5,061 nucleotides of DNA. Source: Bacteroidales bacterium. Lineage in GTDB: Bacteria > Bacteroidota > Bacteroidia > Bacteroidales > UBA932. The position numbers and the translations under genes were made by a program. A model generated the notes under the pieces. That model made no database searches and had not been told where the DNA came from. It saw nothing but the letters and a program-made list of their open reading frames with translations. The stretch is from contig JAFROA010000398.1 of assembly GCA_017429885.1 (NCBI GenBank), positions 1-5,061 of the forward strand, read 5' to 3'. This document shows positions 1-5,061 of this stretch, in pieces; positions within the stretch are counted from its first letter, which is position 1; each line of letters starts with the position of its first letter.

Positions 1-794
1 AAAAGCTATTGAAAACCGCTGAGGGTTATTATGAAAAACAGTACTTTACAAAAGCGATAGAGTGCTATAAGAAAATCAAAACTATCAATCCCCGAGATCC
101 AAATATTGACCATTATATAATGCTTTGTGAGCAGGGAAGGGATGGCTTTCTTGCTCAAAAGGCAATTGATACAGATTGGAATAATGCGCAATCTCTGAAT
201 GATCTTTATGCATTCGTGAGACAATATCCTAATTCCAAATATGCAGCATCGGCAAAAGAGAAAATAAAACGGCTTGAGATTTCTGCTGATGAAGAAAGAT
301 GGAGAGGTGCAAGTCGCATAGGTACAATAACTTCATACGAAGGTTATCTTGCAAGAAAGACATCCTATTCTCAACACGAAGAAGATGCGAAGCGTATGTT
401 GGCTCAACTCTATGAGAAGGAAGGGAACGAGTCTTTCTCATTAGAGTTTTATTCATCTGCTATGGCCAGTTATAAGAAGGCTATTAGTAACGGCGGAAAT
501 CTTGAAATGAGTGAGAATTATCAGTACTGTAGATTTCAAGTTGAAGATGGTTGGAAGACTAATTCAACGGCGATTTCTGATTATTTATGTCGTTTCCCTG
601 ATGGGATATTCACGTCTACCGTTCGTGGCTATAAAGTCCAGAATGAAGTTAGGAACGGCCATTTTGAGGAAGCAAGAAGAGAAGTTAACTCTCCTGGTGC
701 TATCTATGATGGTAAAACATACCACGATAAAAAATGGTGGTTAGATTACATTAAAAAGAATGAGCGTGAACATAAAAGACGAACTCGTAGATAG
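1..794 (+). CDS. TPR-like repeat protein, 5' end outside the window
   Basis: The frame is open from the first complete codon (position 3) to a TAG at 792-794. A TTG at position 9 could serve as a start, but the sequence there already lies inside a helical repeat, so I read the gene as truncated by the window edge. Counting from that TTG, residues about 4-36 (AEGYYEKQYFTKAIECYKKI and following) fit the tetratricopeptide pattern, with the usual small and aromatic positions and an NP near the end of the second helix. A second TPR-like hairpin lies near residues 138-165 (FYSSAMASYKKAI). A third, weaker helical stretch near 65-90 contains YPNSKYAASAKEKIKRL, as often seen in Bacteroidota TPR proteins. 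The C-terminus is strongly basic (KKNEREHKRRTRR). TPR arrays bind other proteins; the partner here is unknown. No membrane segment is seen in the visible part. The repeat assignment is fairly safe, but the function is unknown. Confidence 0.75.
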   Translation, partial: KLLKTAEGYYEKQYFTKAIECYKKIKTINPRDPNIDHYIMLCEQGRDGFLAQKAIDTDWNNAQSLNDLYAFVRQYPNSKYAASAKEKIKRLEISADEERWRGASRIGTITSYEGYLARKTSYSQHEEDAKRMLAQLYEKEGNESFSLEFYSSAMASYKKAISNGGNLEMSENYQYCRFQVEDGWKTNSTAISDYLCRFPDGIFTSTVRGYKVQNEVRNGHFEEARREVNSPGAIYDGKTYHDKKWWLDYIKKNEREHKRRTRR

Positions 795-993
795 ATTATT
801 ATTTAGGTATCATTATCCATATTCTGTCGGGAGAGGTATTGTAACCTTGGTGCAACTGAGTACTATTTATTAATTCGTAATTCTGGAGGATATCCTGACG
901 TGTAAAATAGCTTTAACCTTTTTATTTGATATTTAGACAGATGGTTACATTCTTTAGATAGCTGCATATCTTAATATACAAACTGTATCAATA
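795..993. other. AT-rich spacer without a supported gene
   Basis: This stretch of about 200 bp separates the TPR-like gene from the run of short genes. Stops are scattered in all forward frames. The longest interesting open frame (807-905) has no ATG, GTG or TTG start. It contains a short palindrome AGGATATCCT (887-896) and a TAACCTTG (842-849) that loosely resembles a Bacteroidota -7 box, but nothing suitable lies downstream of it. A promoter for the following genes could be here, but I cannot place one. No hairpin followed by a T-run is visible after the upstream gene. Confidence 0.5.
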
Positions 994-1023
994 ATGGAAT
1001 TTATTTGGTTTTAAAGCTTACCG

Positions 1024-1161
1024 ATGCTGGTTTCTTTCCTCTTGATGAATCAGTGCTATAAGAGAGGATTGGTTGACGGCGGATTCGCAGCTCTGCCATG
1101 TTTGATACCCCTTGTCAATATCATAATGATATTTGTGTATATTGGCAAATTGATGAAATAA
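1024..1161 (+). CDS. Tiny hydrophobic protein (45 aa), possibly the remnant of a slightly longer gene
   Basis: An ATG at 1024 opens 45 codons ending in TAA (1159-1161). The product has one short hydrophobic stretch at the start (MLVSFLLMN), a polar loop (QCYKRGLVDGG) and a second, long hydrophobic segment (ALPCLIPLVNIIMIFVYIGKLMK), so it looks like a two-pass membrane peptide ending in basic residues. In the same frame an ATG at 994 (MEFIWF) is separated from this ORF only by a TAA at 1012-1014 and three codons. Reading through that stop would extend the first hydrophobic segment into a full-length helix, so the gene may carry a nonsense mutation. It lies 32 bp before the DUF6804-like gene in the same direction. 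No Shine-Dalgarno is visible. I do not recognise a family. The membrane-like composition and the tandem position are the only support that it is coding. Confidence 0.45.
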   Translation: MLVSFLLMNQCYKRGLVDGGFAALPCLIPLVNIIMIFVYIGKLMK

Positions 1162-1193
1162 ACAATCTCAATTGAAGTTTGAAACCTCATATC

Positions 1194-1502
1194 ATGATCT
1201 GGTTTTTCCTTATTCCTGTGGCGTTATTACTGATTGGCCTGGCGGATCTTCCGACGGGTTACTACACCCTGGTCAGGATTGTCGTATGCATTGTGAGTGC
1301 GTTGTGCAGTTATTGGAGTTACAAAACCGACGAAAAGGTCGGTGTGGGAACGATAGTTTATGCGTTACTAGCGTTATTGTTCAATCCAATCATCCCTGTT
1401 TATCTTCATGATAAGGATGCGTGGATGGTGATTGATATTATCGCGGCAGTCCTGCTAGTCGCTAAGTATGTGTCAATGAAGTCGAAGAATCAAATTGATT
1501 AG
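1194..1502 (+). CDS. Small four-helix membrane protein, DUF6804-like
   Basis: From the ATG at 1194 the product is 102 aa with four predicted membrane segments, at about residues 2-18, 24-43, 51-70 and 77-93, and a basic tail (KYVSMKSKNQID). The motifs LADLPTGYYTLVRIVVC between helices 1 and 2, FNPIIPVYL at the end of helix 3 and WMVIDIIAAV in helix 4 match what I remember of the DUF6804 family of small bacterial membrane proteins, and the length is also typical. No biochemical role is established for that family to my knowledge. A TTG at 1179 would add five residues, but the ATG places the start directly before the first helix and is preferred. There is no Shine-Dalgarno. The gene follows the tiny ORF by 32 bp and precedes the next gene by 23 bp, which suggests co-transcription. 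Being a gene is near certain; the family name is a recollection. Confidence 0.8.
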   Translation: MIWFFLIPVALLLIGLADLPTGYYTLVRIVVCIVSALCSYWSYKTDEKVGVGTIVYALLALLFNPIIPVYLHDKDAWMVIDIIAAVLLVAKYVSMKSKNQID

Positions 1503-1525
1503 GATATCACATATAGTGTTTAGTT

Positions 1526-1684
1526 ATGGGAATTGCTATTTTTATCATAAACCTTATTCTTGCCTATTTCGTCGCAAAGTATGGTGAGGAGCATGGCGAG
1601 AGCTTCGGTTTTTTGTTCATCGTCTCTGCTCTGGTATCTTCATTAGTCGGCTTTCTGATCGCCTTGGCAAATAAGAAGTATTGA
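1526..1684 (+). CDS. Short two-helix membrane protein (52 aa)
   Basis: An ATG at 1526 opens 52 codons ending in TGA (1682-1684). The protein has a hydrophobic N-terminal segment (about residues 2-17, IAIFIINLILAYFVA), a charged loop (KYGEEHGES) and a second hydrophobic segment (about 27-48), then a basic end (NKKY). This helix-loop-helix plan, with AKYG after the first helix and FLIAL...KK at the end, resembles short membrane proteins and membrane tails common in Bacteroidota, sometimes fused to zinc-ribbon domains, but here no cysteines are present. The gene sits 23 bp after the DUF6804-like gene and 30 bp before the next one. The leader is AT-rich (GTTTAGTTATG) without a Shine-Dalgarno. The function is unknown. 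The clean alternation of hydrophobic and charged blocks and the tight spacing make it a likely real gene despite its size. Confidence 0.65.
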   Translation: MGIAIFIINLILAYFVAKYGEEHGESFGFLFIVSALVSSLVGFLIALANKKY

Positions 1685-1714
1685 GATAATTATTGACTGA
1701 TAATATAGGGCGAC

Positions 1715-2440
1715 ATGATCTTTTGTGTAATTGCGATATGTGTTATCGTTGTTGTTTTGTTTTTATTCTATCGTGATAGAATTCATATGGTTGAGTGTCA
1801 GAAAGATGCTGGGACGAAACTTGATTCTTTAGAAAGAACGGTGGATCGACTTCTCGTGCGAATGAATAAAGCTGATGAGACCTTGAGGGTGTTGAATACG
1901 GAGAACCAAAAGATTGCAAGTCAAGTGAAGGAAAAGAATAAACAAGTAACCCTGGAGTCGGTGCGGCTTGCAGTGCGTTATAATGGTTTTTCTCCGGAAA
2001 TCATAGGTACTCATGCTAAAGAATGGACAATTGTAAGTTTTAAAGTCGAAGACACGATTATACGCATTGACACTTCTCGCCTTCCTTACTTGGTTTTTCA
2101 ATTGGTCTATAGTCTTAAACTAGAGGATTATGATACTGAATTATTATCACTTGCCGCTTCTGAGGTTACCTCAAGGATGATTATTGGGAAAGTGGTTTTA
2201 AGTCTTGAGAATAAACTGCTCTCCTTTGATGCCGAGATGTTATGCCATTCATATCACCAATTGCGGGATGATTTTAAGGGTTATTTGAATATTCTATTTG
2301 AAACACAGTCGCATTTTACTGAGACTTATGAGAGACTTAAAGAGGAAAAGGAGAAGGCAGAGAAGGCTCTAGATAACGATGAGTCGATAGCTGAAATAGC
2401 TCAGTCATTTAAGTCTCCATCTTCGGGAAAACTATCATAG
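1715..2440 (+). CDS. Membrane-anchored coiled-coil protein with a YbjN/secretion-chaperone-like domain
   Basis: The ATG at 1715 begins a 241-aa protein; AGGG (1707-1710) four bases upstream is the only Shine-Dalgarno-like match in this run. Residues 1-19 form one hydrophobic helix (IFCVIAICVIVVVLFLFY) followed by RDR, so the N-terminus is probably a signal anchor. Residues about 30-78 are charged with heptad-like spacing and probably form a coiled coil. Residues about 80-210 look like a compact alpha/beta domain: a helix ending in RYNGF, strands WTIVSFKVEDTIIRIDT, then RLPYLVFQLVYSL, LLSLAASEVTSRMIIGKVVLSL and a long helix SYHQLRDDFKGYLNILFETQ followed by FTETYERLKEEKEK. That order resembles YbjN-like domains, related in fold to type III secretion chaperones, as found in many Bacteroidota. 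The orientation of the domain relative to the membrane is not determined by sequence alone. The domain call is recognition by eye; the role is unknown. Confidence 0.8.
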   Translation: MIFCVIAICVIVVVLFLFYRDRIHMVECQKDAGTKLDSLERTVDRLLVRMNKADETLRVLNTENQKIASQVKEKNKQVTLESVRLAVRYNGFSPEIIGTHAKEWTIVSFKVEDTIIRIDTSRLPYLVFQLVYSLKLEDYDTELLSLAASEVTSRMIIGKVVLSLENKLLSFDAEMLCHSYHQLRDDFKGYLNILFETQSHFTETYERLKEEKEKAEKALDNDESIAEIAQSFKSPSSGKLS

Positions 2441-2457
2441 TTATTATTTAGATTATT

Positions 2458-2724
2458 ATGACAAATTATTACGCTTATCGAAACTGGCTCGTGAAAATAG
2501 ATGCGCCATTATTTGGTAGCACTAAGGCTTTTATTTTCAACTTGGAATCAGGAGAACTTCACTCATTTCTGGCGCAGGCCAGGGATACTCATACTTTTAT
2601 TTGTCAGTATATCGACTTCAACTATGGTGATAGTACTGATTTCAGCAAAGGTTTTGGAGCATTGATGTATCTTTCTGGCAGAGACGCTCAAATGGCCAAG
2701 GAGATTTTCAATCGTTATTTCTAA
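2458..2724 (+). CDS. Hypothetical soluble protein (88 aa)
   Basis: An ATG at 2458 opens 88 codons ending in TAA (2722-2724), 17 bp after the previous stop and 15 bp before the next start. The product is rich in aromatic residues (YYAYRNW at the N-terminus, NRYF at the C-terminus) and has no membrane segment or signal peptide. It has strand-like stretches (WLVKIDAPL, KAFIFNLES) followed by helical stretches (ELHSFLAQARDTHTFICQYI and AQMAKEIFNRYF), so it is probably a small alpha/beta protein. The leader is pure AT-rich sequence (TTATTATTTAGATTATT) without a Shine-Dalgarno, usual for Bacteroidota. I recognise no family. Its position between a membrane-anchored protein and a membrane protein suggests a cytoplasmic partner of one of them, but that is a guess from context only. 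Confidence 0.65.
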   Translation: MTNYYAYRNWLVKIDAPLFGSTKAFIFNLESGELHSFLAQARDTHTFICQYIDFNYGDSTDFSKGFGALMYLSGRDAQMAKEIFNRYF

Positions 2725-2739
2725 GTTTGGGAATCTGAA

Positions 2740-3294
2740 ATGTCTAGTCCAATAGAACTCTGCAAGTTCTGCAAGAAGCGGAGCTTCAGCATGGAGCAGG
2801 GGATAACCTGCGGTCTAACAGGAGGTAGGCCCTCTTTTGAGGGTGAATGTCTTGATTATGAACTGGATTCTGAGGAGAAAGAGAGAGTTGAGCGCCAACA
2901 GGAAGAAGATTTGAAGTCTGCTAAGCTGACAGGTTTCCCTGCTTTCTACATCTATTTCGCGCTCCCGATCGGATTGATCTGGACGCTGGTCAGCCTAATT
3001 ACAAGTTTTAGCGCTGAGTCTTATGCAGGGAACCGATTTTTGATGGCTGGCGACATCGTATTATGGTTCTTCTATTTCTACTTCAGCATTTACACTATCT
3101 ACGCTTTTGTGAAGAGGAAACCGGATGCTGTGTTCTTCGCCAAGTACCAGCTTATCATGGTATTCCTGACTAATCTGCTGGTGCTGATTGGTGGAAGACC
3201 TCCGTCACTCTGGAGCCCGAGGATTACTTGTCATAAAGAACGGACTAAAACCGCCGATTTCTCGCTGAAACACACCAATTTTTGTGACATTTAG
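2740..3294 (+). CDS. Four-cysteine-motif plus DUF2569-like membrane protein with a replaced C-terminus
   Basis: From the ATG at 2740 the frame gives 184 aa. The N-terminus has four cysteines at 8, 11, 24 and 37 in the pattern CKFC...GITCGLTG..PSFEGEC, a probable metal-binding module that I know as a header on many Bacteroidota membrane proteins. A charged linker (about 43-62) follows, then three hydrophobic segments (about 65-90, 100-124 and 133-150) with the KRKP turn and the FLTNLLVLIGG end typical of DUF2569-like proteins. Those proteins normally continue into a fourth helix. Here, from about residue 152 (nt 3196), the sequence becomes polar and low in hydrophobic residues (RPPSLWSPRITCHKERTKTA), and the last residues and the stop (FCDI, TAG 3292-3294) are encoded by the first arm of the palindrome ahead of the ATPase gene. 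I infer a 3' truncation by insertion. Whether the shortened protein still works is unknown. Confidence 0.7.
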   Translation: MSSPIELCKFCKKRSFSMEQGITCGLTGGRPSFEGECLDYELDSEEKERVERQQEEDLKSAKLTGFPAFYIYFALPIGLIWTLVSLITSFSAESYAGNRFLMAGDIVLWFFYFYFSIYTIYAFVKRKPDAVFFAKYQLIMVFLTNLLVLIGGRPPSLWSPRITCHKERTKTADFSLKHTNFCDI

Positions 3295-3325
3295 CGAAGA
3301 AAAATATTTTTACTTGCTAAATGTC
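3286..3325. repeat. 40-bp interrupted palindrome ahead of the ATPase gene
   Basis: The arms GACATTTAGC (3286-3295) and GCTAAATGTC (3316-3325) are perfect reverse complements. The centre AAAAATATTTTT (3300-3311) is itself a perfect 12-bp palindrome, leaving only two 4-base unpaired blocks (GAAG and ACTT). In total 32 of 40 positions are symmetric. It could be a two-fold operator, a recombination site or an RNA hairpin. There is no T-run after it, so it is not an ordinary terminator. The left arm contains the TAG that ends the upstream gene. Confidence 0.85.
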
Positions 3326-3357
3326 GTTACTTTTACTAACTTTACGCAAGTAAAAAT
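3306..3357. repeat. Perfect 12-bp inverted repeat bracketing the ATPase promoter and start
   Basis: ATTTTTACTTGC (3306-3317) pairs exactly with GCAAGTAAAAAT (3346-3357) across a 28-base loop. The left arm overlaps the right half of the preceding palindrome, so the two stem structures cannot form on the same strand together. The loop contains the likely -7 promoter box, and the right arm ends inside the ATG at 3356. It may be a repressor site placed over the promoter, possibly for self-regulation. Confidence 0.85.
3314..3344 (+). promoter_or_regulatory. Probable Bacteroidota-type promoter of the ATPase gene
   Basis: TAACTTTA (3337-3344) matches the TAnnTTTG -7 consensus in all but the last base. 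A TTG at 3314-3316 lies 20 bases upstream, the usual spacing for the -33 element of this phylum. Transcription would then start around 3350, only a few bases before the candidate ATGs at 3356 and 3365, giving a very short leader. Both elements fall within the overlapping inverted repeats, which suggests that binding there controls expression. Confidence 0.55.
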
Positions 3358-4771
3358 GGAAGCCATGGAAATAATAGGTCGTAAGGAAGAATTGGCGGAA
3401 CTTAGGATTGTCAGGGAATCTAACGATCCGGAATTCGTGGTAGTCTATGGGAGAAGGAGGGTCGGTAAGACTTTCCTGGTAAACCAATTCTTTGGAAATG
3501 ATTTCGTTTTCAAGGTTACTGGAATTGCCGAAAGAGGAGAAAAGAAAAAGCAACTGGCTAATTTTGGCGAATCTCTCAGAAGATATGGATCTCCCTTGTG
3601 TCCTGATCCGGGATCATGGACTGAAGCTTTTGCCATTCTGAGAGTCCTTCTTGAAAACTCTCGTTCCCGGAAACGCAAGGTGGTCTTCATTGATGAATTG
3701 CCTTACATGTACACCAAACGTTGTGACTTGGTTTCCGCATTGGAACACTTCTGGAATGATTGGGGGAGTACACAACCGAATTTGCTCCTTATTGTCTGCG
3801 GGAGTGCGACATCATGGATTGTGAAGAACATCGTCAACAACAAAGGTGGGCTGCACAATAGGTTGACACGCAAAATATATCTTCGTCCTTTCAACTTGGC
3901 CGAGACGAGGGAGTATCTTGTCAGCAGAGGGATTATCCTTGAGGAGAAGGATTTGGTGGAAACTTATATGGTGATGGGAGGAATCCCATATTATCTCCGG
4001 ATGTTGGAAAAAGGCAAGAGCCTGGCGCAAAACATCGATGAGATGTTCTTCGTGCGGAAAGGGAGGCTTGACGGGGAATTCAACAATCTGTACTCCGCCT
4101 TGTACGAAGAAAGTGATAATTATGTCAAGGTGGTGCGGGCAATCAGCAGGCGGAACCGGGGCTTGACGAGGGATGAGATCATCAAGGAAACAGGGATGCC
4201 TAATGGTGGCGGGTTGACCAACATATTGCAGGATCTTGACCAGTGTGACTTGATCCGTAGTTACACTTCGTATGGGAAAAAAAAGAAGGGAATGTTGTAC
4301 CAGTTGACCGACTTCTACACCTTCTTCTACTTCAAGTTTATAGAGAAACACACTCCATCAGAAAAGGGTTTCTGGAGATTCCAATTGAACACTCCGGCGT
4401 TGAATGCATGGGCTGGTTATGCCTTTGAGCAACTTTGTCTTTGTCACTATCCCATGATCGAGCGCAGCCTTGGCATCAGTGGTATCCAGACAAATGTCTC
4501 TTCTTGGCAAGGAGAAGGGGCCCAAGTCGATTTGCTTATTGACCGGGCTGATCGGATTATCGACTTGTGCGAAATCAAATTCTGGTCAGGAGAGTTCACC
4601 ATCACGAAAAGATATGCCGAAGACTTGAGGAATAAGATCGCTGCTTTCATGGAGGATTGTAACCCGCGTAAGGCGACTCACTTGGTGATGATCACGACTT
4701 ATGGTGTCAAAAGGAACGAGTATTATAATATGATTCAGAACGAAGTCACGATGCATGACTTATTGGGCTGA
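3356..4771 (+). CDS. AAA-type ATPase with C-terminal DUF234 / PD-(D/E)XK nuclease-like domain
   Basis: This is a complete protein of 471 aa from the ATG at 3356; the ATG at 3365 (MEIIGRKEEL) matches the usual family N-terminus equally well. The frame is also open back to a GTG at 3284, but that extension is encoded by palindrome and promoter. Residues 32-39 are the Walker A motif GRRRVGKT and 109-114 the Walker B VVFIDE. CGSATSW (148-154) is a sensor-1-like strand end, and R169 in HNRLTRK is a candidate arginine finger. A winged-helix-like region spans about 254-303. The C-terminal part has FEQLC (E358), VDLLID (D392) and CEIKFW (E406, K408), the spaced acid and ExK pattern of PD-(D/E)XK nucleases. 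The architecture and length are those of the COG1672 / ATPase_2 plus DUF234 family, which is multicopy in Bacteroidota and archaea. An ATP-dependent DNA-acting role is likely, but the actual function is not established. All key residues are present, so it is probably active. Confidence 0.92.
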   Translation: MEAMEIIGRKEELAELRIVRESNDPEFVVVYGRRRVGKTFLVNQFFGNDFVFKVTGIAERGEKKKQLANFGESLRRYGSPLCPDPGSWTEAFAILRVLLENSRSRKRKVVFIDELPYMYTKRCDLVSALEHFWNDWGSTQPNLLLIVCGSATSWIVKNIVNNKGGLHNRLTRKIYLRPFNLAETREYLVSRGIILEEKDLVETYMVMGGIPYYLRMLEKGKSLAQNIDEMFFVRKGRLDGEFNNLYSALYEESDNYVKVVRAISRRNRGLTRDEIIKETGMPNGGGLTNILQDLDQCDLIRSYTSYGKKKKGMLYQLTDFYTFFYFKFIEKHTPSEKGFWRFQLNTPALNAWAGYAFEQLCLCHYPMIERSLGISGIQTNVSSWQGEGAQVDLLIDRADRIIDLCEIKFWSGEFTITKRYAEDLRNKIAAFMEDCNPRKATHLVMITTYGVKRNEYYNMIQNEVTMHDLLG

Positions 4772-4781
4772 CTACAATAAA

Positions 4782-5061
4782 ATGTTCAAACAACTCTTCA
4801 TATTCGTATCGCTGTTCTTCTCCCTCTCTACTGAGGCTAAAGAGCCTGATTATTCGGCACTTGTCCAGGCCGGAAGGGAAGCTGTGACAGTAATGGAATC
4901 TGTGCAGGGGAGGCTTGCGGGGCTGATCCGTCCTTTCCTCAAGATGCTGGATGACGGTGTCCAGGAGGTCTCGAAGGATTACTGGGACAAGAATGTAACC
5001 CCGGTCTTGCTTGATGCCGATAAGGATTTGTCGGCACTGCCGGAACGGCTTTATTCTGTCC
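4782..5061 (+). CDS. Exported protein of unknown function, 3' end outside the window
   Basis: An ATG at 4782, 10 bp after the ATPase stop, opens a frame with no stop through the last base (93 complete codons). The first 19 residues form a signal peptide: a lysine, a hydrophobic core (LFIFVSLFFSLS) and a likely cleavage site after STEA. The visible mature part is hydrophilic and helix-prone (VQAGREAVTVMESVQGRLAG, then FLKMLDDGVQEVSKDYWDKN), with no lipobox cysteine, so it is probably periplasmic or outer-envelope. I recognise no family. The codons are more GC-rich than in the genes before 2740. No promoter or terminator fits in the short gap, so it is probably transcribed with the ATPase gene, at least in part. 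Confidence 0.75.
   Translation, partial: MFKQLFIFVSLFFSLSTEAKEPDYSALVQAGREAVTVMESVQGRLAGLIRPFLKMLDDGVQEVSKDYWDKNVTPVLLDADKDLSALPERLYSV

Larger units (their letters stand above)
3196..4771 (+). mobile_element. Putative single-gene ATPase cassette inserted into the DUF2569-like gene
   Basis: The upstream reading frame loses its expected membrane character at about 3196, and the sequence from there through the palindromic leader to the ATPase stop behaves as one unit with its own promoter. ATPases of this type occur as multiple scattered paralogues in many Bacteroidota and archaeal genomes, which fits independent movement. No transposase, terminal inverted repeat or target duplication could be identified, and both boundaries are estimates: the left end could lie anywhere between 3196 and 3286, and the right end may extend past 4771. 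Confidence 0.25.

Noticed and set aside
887..896. Palindrome AGGATATCCT as an operator
   Set aside because: It is an isolated 10-bp palindrome with no promoter or gene start nearby; such short ones occur by chance.
807..905. Open stretch of about 32 codons in the spacer (contains CNLGATEYYLLIRNSGG)
   Set aside because: It has no ATG, GTG or TTG start at its beginning, and a stretch of this length is expected by chance.
1172..1411. Overlapping open frame of 79 codons in another frame
   Set aside because: It overlaps the DUF6804-like gene, starts at a TTG, and its translation lacks any membrane or domain pattern.
1693..1709. E. coli-like promoter (TTGACT followed by GATAATAT)
   Set aside because: The two elements are almost adjacent instead of about 17 bases apart, and the host is probably Bacteroidota with a different promoter consensus.
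3286..3325. Intrinsic terminator of the DUF2569-like gene
   Set aside because: The stem is AT-rich, has internal mismatches and a weak core, and is not followed by a T-run; it overlaps a promoter instead.
3284..3355. GTG-initiated N-terminal extension of the ATPase
   Set aside because: The extra 24 codons are encoded by the palindrome and promoter, overlap the upstream stop, and precede the conserved family N-terminus (IIGRKEEL).
3812..4351. Long open frame on the minus strand (179 codons)
   Set aside because: It lies entirely inside the well-supported ATPase gene and its translation has no recognisable domain; it is a shadow of that gene's codon use.

Overview
All identifiable genes in this window are on the + strand. 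It most likely comes from a Bacteroidota genome, probably Bacteroidales. Three things suggest this: almost no start codon has a Shine-Dalgarno sequence, but AT-rich leaders instead; the one convincing promoter (about 3314-3344) resembles the Bacteroides -33/-7 type (TTG, then a TAnnTTTG-like box); and several proteins resemble families I know mainly from that phylum. This assignment is an inference from sequence features, not a database match.

Layout. Positions 1-794 hold the 3' part of a TPR-like gene that begins outside the window. A gene-poor stretch (795-993) follows. Next comes a closely packed run of short genes with gaps of about 15-32 bp: a tiny membrane ORF at 1024-1161 that may be a damaged longer gene starting at 994; a four-helix DUF6804-like membrane protein (1194-1502); a 52-residue two-helix protein (1526-1684); a membrane-anchored coiled-coil protein with a YbjN/secretion-chaperone-like domain (1715-2440); an 88-residue unknown (2458-2724); and a four-cysteine-motif plus DUF2569-like membrane protein (2740-3294) whose C-terminal end looks replaced by unrelated sequence. 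The run looks like one transcription unit of accessory genes. It is rich in small membrane proteins, and its function is unknown.

The second half holds a complete AAA-type ATPase with a C-terminal DUF234/PD-(D/E)XK nuclease-like domain (3356-4771). It is preceded by its own promoter and by two overlapping perfect inverted repeats that share an arm (3286-3325 and 3306-3357). The left palindrome supplies the stop codon of the truncated upstream gene. This arrangement suggests that the ATPase gene and its leader arrived as a single-gene cassette and disrupted the DUF2569-like gene. Eleven bases after the ATPase stop, a secreted or envelope protein of unknown function begins (4782) and runs off the window; it could be read from the ATPase promoter.

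Base composition rises by eye from AT-rich in the left half to more GC-rich from about 2740 onward, which suggests a mosaic accessory region. I found no tRNA, rRNA, CRISPR array or recognisable transposase.
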